Source: Typhlomys cinereus | Taxonomy: Eukaryota > Chordata > Mammalia > Rodentia > Platacanthomyidae | Length of the DNA: 64,000 nt | Assembly: GCA_023101885.1 (NCBI GenBank) | Contig: JALPQD010000089.1 | Span: 1,907,087 to 1,971,086, forward strand | Reading direction: 5' to 3' | Shown here: positions 45,813 through 58,615 of the stretch, piece by piece | Layout of the letters: every line of letters begins with the position of its first letter | Position numbering within the stretch: position 1 is the first letter of the stretch | Position numbers and translations under genes: made by a program | Notes under the pieces: generated by a model | Database searches by the model: none | Told to the model about the DNA's origin: nothing | The model's input: only the letters and a program-made list of their open reading frames with translations

Positions 45813-46799
45813 GCAAGTGCCTCTGTCATTTCTCTTTCCCATCATATTGTTTGTATTAACCATTACGTTTTGATGAAAGCAAAATAATCTTTTCATATTT
45901 CCTGTTCACCTTCTATTTCATGCCAAGGACACAATCGGACTTCATAGGAAGTTAAGTAAGGGTTACAATTGATGTTCTTCATTACATTCTGTCCATTTTT
46001 ATTACTCTTGTTGAAATTGCTTATTTGCAATCTGGCAAAAATTCAAGACAATAGATTGGACAAGCACATCTAATATTGAATCAAAATGAAAGTAGAGGCT
46101 AGAGCTGTTAAATCGAAGATGAAATCAGCCAACCAGGCAAAGAAATTTCCATCCTGGCTCTCTAAGGCAAACAGAAGGTAGAAAACCCAGACAGAATTCA
46201 ATGCTGTTAGGAAAGCCACCAAGTCATTACTAGAGACCAAAAAAGCTTCACATTGATATGTCTTCTGAATTTTTAACTTTTCCTGAACTTCACAAAAACT
46301 TCAAGGTTTGATAACAAATGCTACAAGAATAGATTCTGTACCTCAGCCTTGAGCTAAGCGTGGTCTTTATTGAAGAGACACATTTTATTACACACATTCA
46401 ACCTATGACTTATGGGCCACATTCACCTAGCTTGGTATAAATGAAGCCCAAAACATCCACAGACAACAGCATCATATTGCAATGTTAAAGTGTTGGATAC
46501 CCTAGAACAAAAAGTCTCACACTAAGAATTATTTGTGGGTATGGAATTCAGACCTAAGCTACAGTAAAATTCCAGGCCATGAGAAGTAAGCTATCTGAAA
46601 AGTAACACTGGGTATCTTTGCCTTTGGAACTCCTTTGATCTGAATTCAAGCATCCCTCAGTAAGTCAGAGGAAGTCATCTTTTTCTGCCTCTTGCTTCCC
46701 TTTTATTCAAGGAACTGGCATTACCTGTGGTGGAAGTTTTGCATTTTCATTTGCCCAGGTGTTTAGTCATCTGCCCTTTCAGAATTCATGTAAATCCAG
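45813..46799. other. Unique sequence
   Basis: No gene or repeat recognised. Confidence 0.4.
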
Positions 46800-47570
46800 T
46801 GCAGTTTTATTTTTGAAATTTATTTACACAATACTGGGTTTCACACACAAATAACAAAGAATTTATGCCATTTCACTCCTTATTACCAAATTCCAATCTC
46901 TTTCTTTTTCCACCACAAACTTTCCTCCACCAGTCTCCCTCCTGCTTTCATGTCCTTTTTTTGTGTGTGTGTGTGGCCTACTAAGTTTTATCTGGGTTGC
47001 TGTTAATTGGATATGCCTGGACACTTTCTAGAGCTTAGATGAATGATCAGGAGGTAAATCATTGGAAAAGCTCCTCTTCTTCCAATCCAGCATTAACTCT
47101 CCTTAGTCTTTCCAGAAGGTGTGGTACCTCTTGAGATCATTCCCCTTCTATGGTGAAATGTTTGTAGAGACAAATCTTGAGCAGTTATCCTGGAAATATA
47201 CATAGTTTCAATGAGTTCACAGATGTAGCTGCCTTGCCATATCCAGAAATACTGTCTGGCTGTAACCATCTCTACTTTCAGGGTCTTACATTCTCACTTC
47301 CTTTTTTTCCCCAATGCTCCTTAAGCACTGGGTTAGGGGTGACTTGGATGTCCTGGGCTGGGCAATCCTTAGTCACTTATTCTCTACATTTTAATCAGTT
47401 GAGATTCTCTGTATCAAACACCATCCACTACAAAAAGAAGCTTCTAGATCGAGTGTTAGGACTTCCTCTAATATATAGGTATAATGAGAAATGTTTAGAA
47501 GGCAATTTGATACCAGTTCGTTATAGCCAGGGCCTAGTTTCCACAAATTCTTGGCCTTGTTTATATTACC
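46800..47570 (-). mobile_element. Rodent L1 3' UTR
   Basis: gagttcacagatgtagctgc, ttctctacattttaatcagt, tctctgtatcaaacaccatc and aaaagaagcttct match, in order, the antisense of the 3' untranslated region of rodent Lx-type L1. It is paralogous to 4405-4955. The 135-codon frame over it is a shadow. Confidence 0.75.
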
Positions 47571-48234
47571 AGGGATTAATCTAGCCGTTTTATTTCTTTG
47601 TTACAATGATTGATTTCTAGGTAAAATGAAGTTGCATGTATTTTTACAGGAACTTCTAGAGGTTATGATGAATTACTTAATAATTTTGTGTATAATTGAT
47701 ATTAACCTCAAAGAGGAAATAGGTTCCTAAAAATATGGGCAAAAATAGATTGCCAGATGTGATTATATTTGAGTAAGCATGTCTAAGATGTGATCTGGAG
47801 AACAATTTTGAAGGATTGTCCCTTCAAAATGCTCGAAGTATGCTCCAACCTTTTATTTTCATATATCTATATATGCGTGTACATACCACTCTTGATATGT
47901 ATTTGTTTCACCCGTAGTTTTTAAGGAAACAAACCTGAACCACGTTTTCTGTATGAACCAGAGGCAGAAAGGGAGATTTGCACATGCAGCTTCCTTAGTC
48001 ACTCAAGGAAGCCAACACAGCTCCTTTCAGGCCTCTAGCCAATGTCTGCTAGGTATGTGTGTTTCCTCAAACCACAGTAAAATACAGGTTTCTTCCTTGT
48101 GTCACTGTCTTTTCACTGTTTCTCATTTTCAGGAAAAAAGTATTCATTGTGAAAGGTCACAATACACATTTTTATGTGCGAAAAAAAATTGACAACATTC
48201 TGCGTGGCTAAGATTTCAGATGTTAAAGGGGATT

Positions 48235-48440
48235 GGATCTGACTCTAAGTTCTGCTCTATTGCTCTCAGTATGTGAGTTTCGGAGAGTGGCAGTTTTCTT
48301 AACCCCTTTCAGCTCCAGTGTTCTCATCTGCTAAGTGAGAAAGGTGGTCGCATTTCCTTGAAGAAACTGTGTGGAATAAAGTGTGTGGAGGCCATGTGTA
48401 GTCCTAAAACAGAGTAGGTGTCTGATTTTAACTTTTGTTT
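48235..48440 (+). mobile_element. MIR SINE fragment
   Basis: MIR order: gactctaagttctgctctat, cagctccagtgttctcatct, then agagtaggtgtctgat. Confidence 0.55.
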
Positions 48441-48910
48441 CTATAATGTCATGAGCAAATATTGAGAAAAAAGTGTAATTAGAAAAAATTAAGTATTACA
48501 TGTATGTGCATTTATTTATATCTGTGAATATTATTAGCAGGTATGTATTATGTATTATTGCGTCAAGAACTTAAAGTTCTGTGCACTTTAACCATTCTAT
48601 TTCATGCATGTGCTGAGCAAGAAGTTAAGACCAGAGTGAATGTGTGTCTTCAGGTTTAATGCTAGAGATGGGGAAGGATTCTTCAAAGGAGGTTGGATGT
48701 GATGCAGGAATAAATTGGCCATGAATCCTTCATTTCAAAGACTACTTTGCATTTTCTGCTACAGCTGTGTGCAGTGGATTCCATTCCCTGGGTGCATCCA
48801 GATATTATGCCTTGAAACCGAATATGATGATGTTGAATGTCCAATTTGTTGCCTAGAAATTGCTGAGGGAAACTTGGTTGTTTTCTCTTTTGTTCTGAAC
48901 TATTTAGTCA

Positions 48911-49004
48911 TTTTTTTCTCTCTTTCTTTCCCTTTCTTCCTCCTTCCTTCCCTCCTCTCTTCCTCCTTCCCTTCCTCCCTCCCTCCTTTTCTTCCTTCCT
49001 TCCT
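48911..49004. repeat. 94-nt pure polypyrimidine run
   Basis: C and T only, mostly CCTT/CTTT units, followed by atcag at 49005-49009. Confidence 0.95.
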
Positions 49005-49329
49005 ATCAGAACTTCTTAAGAAAACCAAAGTTGTGTTTTCTGCTGGGCCATCACAGTGGCCCAGTTTCAAATCATTTTCCACAGTGATTGGATATTTGTT
49101 CCTTTCTAATGTCCCCCATATTCTTTAGTTATTTCTTCTCATTTTGCTTGTTGATGCCGAAGTTGTTGGCTCTACATTCTGACATTACTTCTTTCACAGT
49201 TGACTTAAGTGGTTTGACAGAATATGTGCTGCCGAGGTTGTTGATGTTTGTGGGTCACAATCCAAAAGTGTATTATAATTGCTTATGACTTGATGTGAAA
49301 GGCCTCAAACAGTCGGGGAAGGAGAATGA

Positions 49330-49540
49330 CATTCATTATTCATCTGATATATAGTTTTGGACTCTGTGAGTGTACTAGATCCTCATATTAAAATAAGTAA
49401 CACTTTTAAATTTAAAAGGGCCTCAGATATCTTCTGAAAGGAAACTATTGAGGCCCAAAATGGATGAGACAGTTGTTGAAGGCCATATCAATGCTTAGAA
49501 ACAAAGTTAGAACAAAGTTATCTTAACAGACTCATTGCAT
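49330..49540 (-). mobile_element. MIR SINE fragment
   Basis: Weak antisense MIR: actattgaggcccaaaatgg, then gaaggccatatcaatgc. Confidence 0.4.
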
Positions 49541-49837
49541 GTGTTTTCATGCCTGAATTATATGGAAGCACTGGGCCAAACATTTTGGCCGTTTTGGTTT
49601 ATATTTAAATAATATAATGCATATTGATGACCAGCACCTCTTCATTATATTATTTCAATTGTTGGTATGTTGGTGATGTTTTCTTGGAATGAATTTTTAT
49701 TACTTATATTTTTTAGAGTTGTCTTTTCTGTCCCATTTAGTCCAAATTTACTAGGACTCCAACAGTCAAGAGAAGATTAATATGTGATACTTGCTAAACC
49801 TCTGGATCATAATAATGAGGTTGAGGTTCTGTGTTTC

Positions 49838-50130
49838 CGGTAAAAATCTCTATGTGTGTACATGCATGTGAATGCCAAAAATCAATATCTGGTGACTTCC
49901 TCAATCACACTGCACCTTACTTTTTGAGACCAGGATTCTCCCTGAATCTGGAGCTCATTGATTCAGCTTAGACTGGCTGGTCAACATCACTAGGAATCCT
50001 TGTCTTCACCTCCCCAGTTCTGTGATCACAAACCATAGATACTATGTCCAGATTTTTTACTCTGTAGGATCCAATGCAGGTTCCTGCTTGTGGACAAGCA
50101 CATTAATGTCTGAACTATCTTGCCAAATAT
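49838..50130 (-). mobile_element. B4 SINE
   Basis: gtgtacatgcatgtgaatgc, tttttgagaccaggattctc, gactggctggtcaacatcac and gcaggttcctgcttgtggac follow the antisense B4 order. Confidence 0.7.
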
Positions 50131-50955
50131 TCAAGGAACCTACATCTTATCAGCCATAATGTAGGGTGAAAAAAGTGCTGTAATAATAATATACCAGTGT
50201 TTGAGCGATCAGAGCACTGGGGCATCTTCATGTCCAAGGAGAAGTGGATAGAAAGTCAAAGGATGTTTCCTGGAATAACAATGGCTGAGCTGGTTCTTAG
50301 TGGATAAATGGATGCTATTTGTGAAATGAGCATAGCATTAGATATGTGTTGGTAAAAAATAGAAGAATTTTCCATATAGGGAGACCAGGTTCGAACAGGG
50401 AACAGAGAAACATAGATAATTCCCAGTTGCTAAGTTTAATGAGATGAGGAATCCTGGGTAAACAAGGAAAATTACAGATAGAAAGACAGGTCAGGTAAGA
50501 GTCAGATCAAGAGAAAATTTGTACGATAAGCTTAGTATGTGAACCATTCCAAAATTAGGAATGGCTACTACTGGAAAGTTTCTCCCAGGAGAGTAATTGA
50601 CTAGAAGGAGACCAGAATGATGACAGTCAAACAGAATTGACTTTCTTTGAATGGCTGCATCATTAATATGCACAGATCACGTAAACATTATTCAAGTTGT
50701 GCTGTGTAGCTAAGTCTTCTGTCCATCTGAGGAATGGACCCCTATTTGAGACTGAAGAGCATGCCCGAATGAGGACAGCTATCAGAATCACTTATAATTG
50801 TTGGCTCATTTAGGACACACTGATCAAACCTGGTCATTTGTCACCCATCAACTGGTTGAGAATTCTTTTACACTTGGGTAGAAATTGTGGATAGGCAGGA
50901 GAAGCTCTTCAAATTTCTGGTCTCCAGCAGCATTTGTTTCTCTCTGCATTAGCAG
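50131..50955. other. Unique sequence
   Basis: No gene or repeat recognised. Confidence 0.4.
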
Positions 50956-51770
50956 CGGGGAGCAGCAGTAAACAGGCAGAATCAGTAGTAAAAGCCTGAA
51001 TTGTCACAGTCAATGTGTAGGCCTTACAAGTATTACAGTCCCCATGGAGGTAGCTGAGCTACCCATTCCTGAAGATGTCATGGCTCTCTGGAACTCTTCA
51101 GTTACCAGGGCCTGCAGCTTCTGTTTCTGCCTCTTTATGGACTTTGATCCTTCTTTAGTCTCAGCTCTCTACTTTCTCTTGTGATCTCTCTCTACAGCTT
51201 CCATCCTTCTTCCTGAACTGACCACTTGCAAACTTTTCAGCTCAGCTGTGAGGCAGTGTCTGACCCTTTCCACAACTCTTGCTGCTGCAAGACCTTGCAG
51301 CGCACCTGTCTGGACTGGATTTTGTATGAGAGCTAGGTACTTGGGAGCCCATGTGCGTTGCTCAGGAAGGATTACAGGGTCCCTGCTGTTGTGGCCAGGA
51401 TCCCCTGGGTTCAGGGTACCTACCAGTGCCAGGCACGCCACCACTTCACTGCCAGGATTGCTGCTGCTTTGCATCTGCTAAGAACTCCATGGACTGTTGC
51501 CACTTCAGCTTTCAAGAGCTGGTTGTCTTAGTATTTTTACACCTTGGTTTGTAGACCGCTATTCTATTACTGACATTCTTCTGCTTCTGCTGCCATTGTT
51601 ACTAACAGAGCTCTGTTCTCCTTCTGCTGCTTCTCTCTTAATGTCACCAGCTCCATCCACACAAGTAGGCAAGAAAGGCCTGCACAAGAGGAGCTTTTCA
51701 TGTGGGCCTAAACCTACAACCACAGGAGAAGCACAGGAGTGTACATCTGAGCTCACTCACTGAGTGAGTC
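50956..51770. other. GC-richer unassigned segment, possible old retrocopy
   Basis: This part is visibly richer in G+C than its surroundings. On the minus strand, 51474-51169 is open for 101 codons and ends in basic residues (SGRRMEAVERDHKRK). After a stop the same frame resumes with charged text (KSIKRQKQKLQALVTEEFQ) near 51110. Another frame, 51756-51559, carries a Lys/Arg/Ser-rich end. This could be a decayed retrocopy or an unrecognised repeat. I do not recognise a parent gene and see no poly(A) or target duplication. Confidence 0.25.
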
Positions 51771-53054
51771 ATGGCAGCCTTTGTACGTAGCGTAAAGAAT
51801 GTTTCCATCAAGCACATCCAGGTTTTTACAAGTTACAGCTCTTAGCATCAGTCACGGGGCTACCTCTGCTAGGCCAAAGTAGAAAGGATTGCAGAGTCAG
51901 CTAGATTTCATAAACTTGGGATAGTGGAAATCTGCTACAAACTGTTTCAAACAACCCTGGCCAGGGGTAATGATTTCAAAGAAATCAGCTGCCATTTTTG
52001 TGTGGATGTCTCAAGGCATCCATAGAGTGTCCAAGATGACCAACGTTGGCATAAGGGTAGTCCAGTGAGCTTTTTGACTATAGCCCCTTTGTTCAAGGTA
52101 GCCAGGGTAGCAAGGGAAAGTTTCATAGATGCTACTTAGGAAGTGAAATTGCCTCATCTCCGACATCTTTGCCTAATTATGGAAAAATGACATGAGTGCA
52201 ATATAAATTAATAACCGATCCTTAACCAACATCCAGTTGTTATAGATTTTAATGGTGTTTAAAAAACTTAACATGTGCCCAGATGAGCATGGGGCGTCCT
52301 CCCTGTCTTTCTTACTTTAGCTTTAGAAAACTCCTTGTGAATTAAAAAGTATCCAAAGGCAGTAATTTTGCCTTCAGTAAAGATGATATGAAAGGAAATT
52401 TAAAATATGGTTGTATTTTCAGTAGAAAGCCCAAAGATCAATGACAGCCCAAACCATGAATCCAGAAGCTTAAGTTACTACATAGCATCAACGTCCTTCA
52501 AGAATGACTTTCCTGTGCTAGAAGAGTGACCTAGAATCCATTTGTGTGGTCTGTCTCCAGTGTTAGACATGATTCATTTAGTTGGATGTTTTCAAACTTG
52601 AACTGACTTCATGCTGTCACCTTACACCTTAAGTTTCCACAGCTCCATTTTTAAAATAAATTCAGATTTGTATGTTGCATCTGTTTCTTTTCTGAGAGTT
52701 TCACTCTTCTCTTCAAAGGGACCCTCTTCTTTTCTAGGTCAGCTGGCTTCAAAATTAGGAGGTTCAATAGAAACTTTTATTTCGAATATTTTTCCTTCAG
52801 ATATTACAAAAGAACCTTTGTCATAAACATGTTATTGTGGATGGACAGTTACCTCTACAGAATTGTTGATGAGACCTAGTCTGCTTTTAACTTTGGAAAA
52901 TGAAAAGAAAAGCAAAACTGACAGTATTCCCAGAGTCTCTGCTGTGCTTGTTGACAAGAGCTAAGCTTTTGATTGAATGAGCTCTTGAGTTTTACATTTG
53001 AGTTCTAGTATAAATATTTCAACACAGTAAAATTCTGTTTGGCAGTTTGGTATC
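51771..53054. other. Unique sequence
   Basis: No gene or repeat recognised. Confidence 0.4.
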
Positions 53055-53400
53055 TGTCTCAGTTTCTCCTTGTGTTCCTGATAAATACCTGACCAAACAA
53101 CTTAGGGAATTATTCTCGCTTAGGATTTTGGGTACAGTTCATAGTCCAGTGCAGCGAGAGAAGAATTCATGTCAATGTCAGGAACTGAAAGAAGTGGCCC
53201 CATGATATCCATAGGAGTTGCTGAGGCAAGAGCAAAGCTCACTTGCTGGACAACAAGTCTGTCAAAATATGCTGAAGGACTGGACCAGCATTCCCTGTCT
53301 CATCTACTTGTCAAGGGAATGATCCCATCTGCCACAGGCTATGTCTTCCCACATCAGTTAGAAAAAATAACTACTCACATGCTTTTTGTATACATTTGAT
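53055..53400 (-). mobile_element. MaLR-like LTR
   Basis: It begins tgtctcagtttctccttgtg, then tcctgataaatacctgacc, gtacagttcatagtccagtg and gtcttcccacatcagttag, in the order of the other minus-strand LTRs. The right end is unclear. Confidence 0.6.
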
Positions 53401-53439
53401 GGGCAAAGGACAACTATTTTTGTAGCCTAATTTTTAAAA

Positions 53440-53440
53440 A

Positions 53441-53482
<42 letters not shown>

Positions 53483-53712
53483 ATCAGAGAGTACTATGTG
53501 TATCTGTAAAGGCTCAAGGTTTACTTCAGGAATCATCCTGGATTGTTTCTATCTCTTTTTTGCTCCATTCAGGAATTTCCCAGGCTGTTCCTTCCAGAGA
53601 GGAAAGTGTAAACTGACACCACTTCTGCCAGGCATTTTTTACCTGGGATCTTCACAAGTCCTTCTGCTTGTGAAGCAGAGGCTTTAACCCTGAGCTATCT
53701 TTGCAGCCCCTC
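53440..53712 (-). mobile_element. Older subfamily SINE with (TG)n
   Basis: A (GT)n run at 53443-53480, a body shared with 5650-5935 and 19617-19935, and a head reading gggctgcaaagatagctcag on the minus strand. Confidence 0.8.
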
Positions 53713-53804
53713 AGAGAATAACTTTTAGATACCATTTTTTTTCTTCCATCATGTGGACTCTGGGGATTAAATGTTCTGCTCTTAGCGTGGTTCAAAAAGC
53801 TTCT

Positions 53805-54185
53805 TTGGCAGTGAGTGATAGTTAATGCTGAGAAAAGTGGTTATTGAGTGCTCATCCCTCAAGAAGACTATCTATAGCACCCTCCCAAGACCTAGGGACC
53901 ATTGTAGAAAAGGGGGTGGAAAGAATGCTAGAGCTAAAGTAAGGGAAGGAGTGCTATGGAATGCTGTCTTCTTGATAGGACATGTATAGCATTCATATTC
54001 ATTAACAGACAGCAGCTATGGCTATGCATAAAGCCTGTACAGAAACAAACAAAAAAAAGACATGGGGGTCAGAGGGATGCTAGCTGGGAAGGAGGGAGTT
54101 AGCCAGAGTGGAAGGTAGTAAGACAGTATAATCAATGGTACATACGCTCACAATATATTGTACACATATAAAAAAATTTACAAAA
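53805..54185 (+). mobile_element. Rodent L1 3' UTR
   Basis: catccctcaagaagactatc, gcaccctcccaagacctagg, gtgctatggaatgctgtctt, agacatgggggtcagaggga and a final tatattgtacacatata follow the sense order of the rodent Lx-type L1 3' UTR. Confidence 0.75.
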
Positions 54186-54589
54186 GCTAACCTCAGAACT
54201 GAGATAAAGAAAAAACATTTCCATAGGAGTTTTTTTTTTAAGATGCTACAGTTCATTATGAGTTTTATTTTCTTAGCCTATGGTTTCCACAGTCCCCTCA
54301 GCACCCTACGTGCTAGTAGGAAACTCCTTGATTTCCTAAGGCTGAGTATATAAAATGCATCCAGCACCATGGGGCCTAGGAAGGGGAATGCTCCCAGGGA
54401 TGTCATTCTTCAGAACACCTTGAAACCATTTTCTGAGCCTCAAAACATTTTCAGAATAAGCCAAGAGGAAAGTAAAGCAACTCTGATATACCTTTAATAT
54501 GTCGCTGTCCCTGCTCCCTCAGGACCTCAGGAAGTAGCACCTCTCTACTGAGGGCTTTTTCTGATCACAGTAAACTTGAATATTGGGCT

Positions 54590-55490
54590 TGCTTACTCTT
54601 GTGGAGGTTCAGACTTCTGCGGCATATCAAGTTGCCTTTCTTTGGGCCATCCCACTGATAGATATATTTCCCTTTACTCACCCAACTTTAGACATCAAGG
54701 TTTCCACCCTATGTTCTTTTTTTCTTCTTCTTGAATTCCTAGGTAGTCTATGAGGGCATGTTGGTATGTCAGTCATTATGCAGGTCTGATAAGGACAAGT
54801 CTCACTGTAGTAAGTTTCTAGATGCAGTAGCTCTGCCTTGAGTGGAATGTGTTGTCCAACAGTGAATCTTCCCATGTTTAGGTTCTTTCAATCTCATCAC
54901 CCACTGTTCTGCACCATTCCCAAATCCTTAGAATGGGGAGATATTAGGTTGGCCTGATTCTGCTTGAGCCTTACTACATTATGGTTGGTCATCGTTGTCC
55001 ACTTCACTGCTCTTTTATTGCCCTAGGCTGTATCCTGTTAGGGTACTGAGTTCTATTTCTGTTGTAGAAGAAGATTTTTAGGATGCATATTAAATATTCT
55101 TCCAACCTATGTGTATACAGCTATTTACAGAGCAGTGTGATGTGCTATCTTCATACCTATATATTCATTGGCTGTTTTCCCTATTCATTTCCTTCCCTTT
55201 TTTAGGTTTCTTCTATTTTACAGTAGTAGGAATGTGTCCCATTCTGACAAATGAGTCTTGAGTTCAATCAGAAAGTTGTTGGTTGTCTCCTTGACACTCA
55301 TGCCACTATTACACTGGTGGTCACCTGTTGCCATTGTGATTTTTATTAAAACATACACATCTCATGTGTTGATGGAGCTTGTGATTATTTCTGTTCCCAA
55401 GCAGCTTCTACAGTATTCCAGAATGGTACTTATGTCCTCCTCCCTCTTTATTTTAATCTATCTTTCTTCCTTTTGAAAATTCTCTTTGCA
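54590..55490 (-). mobile_element. Rodent L1 3' UTR
   Basis: tgagttcaatcagaaagttg, ttggttgtctccttgacact and catgccactattacactggt match the antisense of the rodent L1 3' UTR. Earlier text is worn but in order. Confidence 0.65.
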
Positions 55491-55547
55491 GCTTCCCTTC
55501 TCTCCATTCTTGGCCTCTCTTCATTTTCCAGTCAAATCTCTACCTTT

Positions 55548-55550
<3 letters not shown>

Positions 55551-55590
<40 letters not shown>

Positions 55591-55625
55591 GCATATGTAT
55601 TTGAGAAAGAGAAAGAGAGAGAGAG
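55551..55625. repeat. (TG)n followed by (GA)n microsatellite
   Basis: TG run at 55551-55589, then GAGAAA/GA units at 55603-55625. Confidence 0.95.
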
Positions 55626-56494
55626 TTATGTATGTGAGCACTGACTTCTCTACCTCTGTTGGACACTGGGAAAGAATAATGAATAACATGGACTCAGAAT
55701 GATTCCTAAAACAAAAACAAAAACTGAAAATGACAAAGGATTGTCAGAACACATGCTAAATAGTAGAACTCAGAAGGAACTTGAAATCTTCGAAGTTTTC
55801 ATCTAAAGAATTGAAACTTTTGTAGGCACTTCTGCTGAAATGATCAAATGAGCCTGCAGCCAGATCTCTCAGCTGGCCACCAGGAACTGTCATTGTGAAG
55901 GACTTGGAAACACATCCAGTGACAGCTCCAAGTGTTCCCACAGTTACTGTCTGTAGTGGGGTAGTTTTGACAATTGCTTGTGAACAGAAATAAAAGAACA
56001 AAGAAAAGGACTTTTCCATTCTCAAACATTTTTTAAAAATAGATAGTTCTTCTTACTATTAGATTCTGAAACTGACACCTATTACTTTTTTTTTTTTTTG
56101 GTTTTACAGAAAAATGTGATTTTGAGGAGTATGAGTACAATTTTCTTATAAAGGTCAGAAAATCCTAACTAAATAGAATTGACTGTTGCATCTCAGGGAT
56201 TAGGAGATTCTGGGAAAGACAGAGCAAAGGTTATGTTATAATTAACAGGCTGTTGCAAGAAAAGAAGGATTCATGCTGTGCAATACATAATTTGGAAACC
56301 AAATGTTCTTGTTAGAGAGACCTGGCCTTGTGCATAAAGCTATGTGGCTGTTCTAGACAAATAACCTGGCGAAAACTGCCTTGTGCATTCTATCCTGGGC
56401 ATATTTCTCCTATTTCACTGTAGTGATTAAGACAATTTATTATTCCTTTCAATTATTAATTAATTGTTTCATTAAATTAATACTCAATTTTAAG
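55626..56494. other. Unique sequence
   Basis: No gene is recognised. The 89-codon minus frame at 55756-56025 shows no family. Confidence 0.4.
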
Positions 56495-56680
56495 AAAGTC
56501 TCTGTAGCTCAGACTGGCCTTGAATTCCCTAGGTGACTACAACTGACAGTGATCTGTTAATCCTTCCATCTTCATGTTTTCAGTACTTTGATTACTGGTA
56601 AATATCACCCTCTTGGATTATGCAGTGCTGGAAGTCAAGCCCACATCACTATCAACTGAATTACATTTCTAGTCTTCAGT
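56495..56680 (-). mobile_element. B1/ID composite SINE (B4 or RSINE-like)
   Basis: gtctctgtagctcagactgg, ccttgaattccctaggtgac and gttttcagtactttgattac form the antisense B1 core. ID-like text follows (gcagtgctggaagtcaagcc). Confidence 0.7.
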
Positions 56681-58534
56681 TAGTTATTAATTTTAACAAA
56701 TATCACATATTAATTATTTGTCAGACATTTTTATGCATATAAACACAAACGAATATGAAATAATTTATCATCCTTGTTTTTATTGTTTAAAGAAAAGGAT
56801 GGACAAGCCCCCTCACCTAGCCCCCATATGAGTTCTGAGACTCAAAAATCAGACATGTAGAGCTCTTTGAATTGCATGGAAGTTTTAAACAAAAAACTCC
56901 TGAGAAGGGCTTGAAATATATCCAGGTTAACATTGGGGAGGGGGATCCATCCTGGGTAGGAGACATAGTATGTTTAAAGACATGGAGATGGGCAACATAC
57001 ATCAAATTCAATGCAATTTGCATGGTTATTAGAATAAGAATACATGATAATGTCAAGATTGGTAAAGATAAAGACCCAGCATTTTCTCAGGATAAAGTGT
57101 AATATAGCTAAATTATGAATTTCTTTGCTAAAGGAATTGTGAACCAAATTTGATTTTAGGGTCAGTTTAATTAAGGAGTATAAAAATGGTTTACAGACAC
57201 ATCTAACTCCTTCATGAACAGCAATAATGGCATACTTTCTTTGCATTTCCAGTAATTAATATAGTATTCGACATAACACAGTTCCTGAATAGTTGTAGAA
57301 GTTGGAGTAGCCAGAATAGAACCTTGCAAATTGAATAGTTAATGCTGAAAGAGGAAAGTGAAGAAAAAGAAAGAATGTTGATTTTTGTGCTCTATTCTAG
57401 GCACTGATACTTTCCATAGTGATATTCACAATAACTTCCTCAGAGTTTATACCTATTGCCTCACTTATCAGAAGAGAAATTTGAGCCTTGTAGCTCAACT
57501 AATTGACCATGATCGTAAAGCTACTATATGGCCATATGCAGCATTCAAACTTAGATCTTTCACTCCATAGTCTAGGTTTCTACTTCTTGGTTCATTACTC
57601 TGTTGAAAAATGCTAAAAATATATCTATTTACAATAATAGTATGATACAGATTTATATGATTAGGCATAAATAAGTCTTAACATTTCTGTAAGAAATCAG
57701 AATTGGAGTTCAAAATTATTTTCTAAACTTTTGTGAGTTCAAGATACCTTATAGTCATAAATTTTCTATTGGAAATAATACATGACACAAAATACATAAA
57801 TAGAAGGTGAGGTTGTTGAATACATAGGCAATGTTTTGTACTTTGAGCAAACACTTCTGAAATTGCCAATTTAGGATACTGGTATACTATGTTCTAGCTA
57901 TTTTAAATGTGTAGTCAATGACTCACTCGGCCTGCAGAGACAGCACATAAATATAACAAATGTGGAGGATAACAGGCTTCTAAGGCACTGCTTAGAAAGT
58001 CTTGTTTCACAACAGGGCCTTGATGCCCATTTACCTAACCCTCTCCAAGAGCAACTCTCTGCTAGTACAGACAGGAACTTGTTTATTTCACATGAGCTTT
58101 TCATCCTTTCGAGCTTTTCAAAGATGGATATTTTTTTCTGCAACTTAGGCCAAACTATCTTCAGCTCTGTCTGTCAAGAAACTATGCTGCCTTCAGGCCT
58201 GTGAGTCACAGGCAGTGACTGGCTCCCCCAGCTATTCACCTCAGGTCCCACATGCTTCCAAATGTGCACATTTGCTAGATGAATCAATGATGTGGGGGAG
58301 GATTCCAGATACTGTAGCCCTTCCCACTACCTACACAGACTTCCATGGTTTTCCTCTCATCCCAGTCTTCAAGAGTCATAAATGACCAGTCCTAAAATTA
58401 TGCCCAAAGAATTGGGCTATCTGCAGAAAATGGTATGTCTTTCCCTCCACATAAGCATAAGTGTAGAAGCACTGCTGAGTTAAATGTGAATTCCTTTTAA
58501 TATCTTCCAGTTATACAGTCAAAAAAGTTCATAA
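56681..58534. other. Unique sequence with a MIR
   Basis: A MIR lies at 57395-57575. An 80-codon + frame at 57962-58204 has no recognisable domain. Confidence 0.4.
57395..57575 (-). mobile_element. MIR SINE fragment
   Basis: Antisense MIR order: tcacaataacttcctcagag, then gcattcaaacttagatcttt. Confidence 0.5.
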
Positions 58535-58615
58535 GACTGGAGATTTGGCTCCATCATAGATCTCTAGCCAAGTATGCTCAAGGTTCTGCATTCACTCTAC
58601 AGCACAATAAAAAGT
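58535..58615 (+). mobile_element. ID SINE fragment
   Basis: actggagatttggctccatc, then ccaagtatgctcaaggttct and an A-rich end follow the ID order. Confidence 0.5.

Larger units (their letters stand above)
47571..49837. other. Unique sequence with MIRs and a pyrimidine tract
   Basis: MIRs lie at 48235-48440 and 49330-49540. A 94-nt pure pyrimidine run lies at 48911-49004. No gene is supported. Confidence 0.4.

Noticed and set aside
47177..47584. 135-codon + frame
   Set aside because: It lies antisense over an L1 3' UTR, which is non-coding; there is no family match.
48715..49128. 137-codon + frame with Cys-rich N-terminal part
   Set aside because: Its second half is the pyrimidine run; the first half has no recognisable domain or splice context.
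57962..58204. 80-codon + frame
   Set aside because: Ordinary composition but no domain, no good initiation context and no splice signals that I can support.
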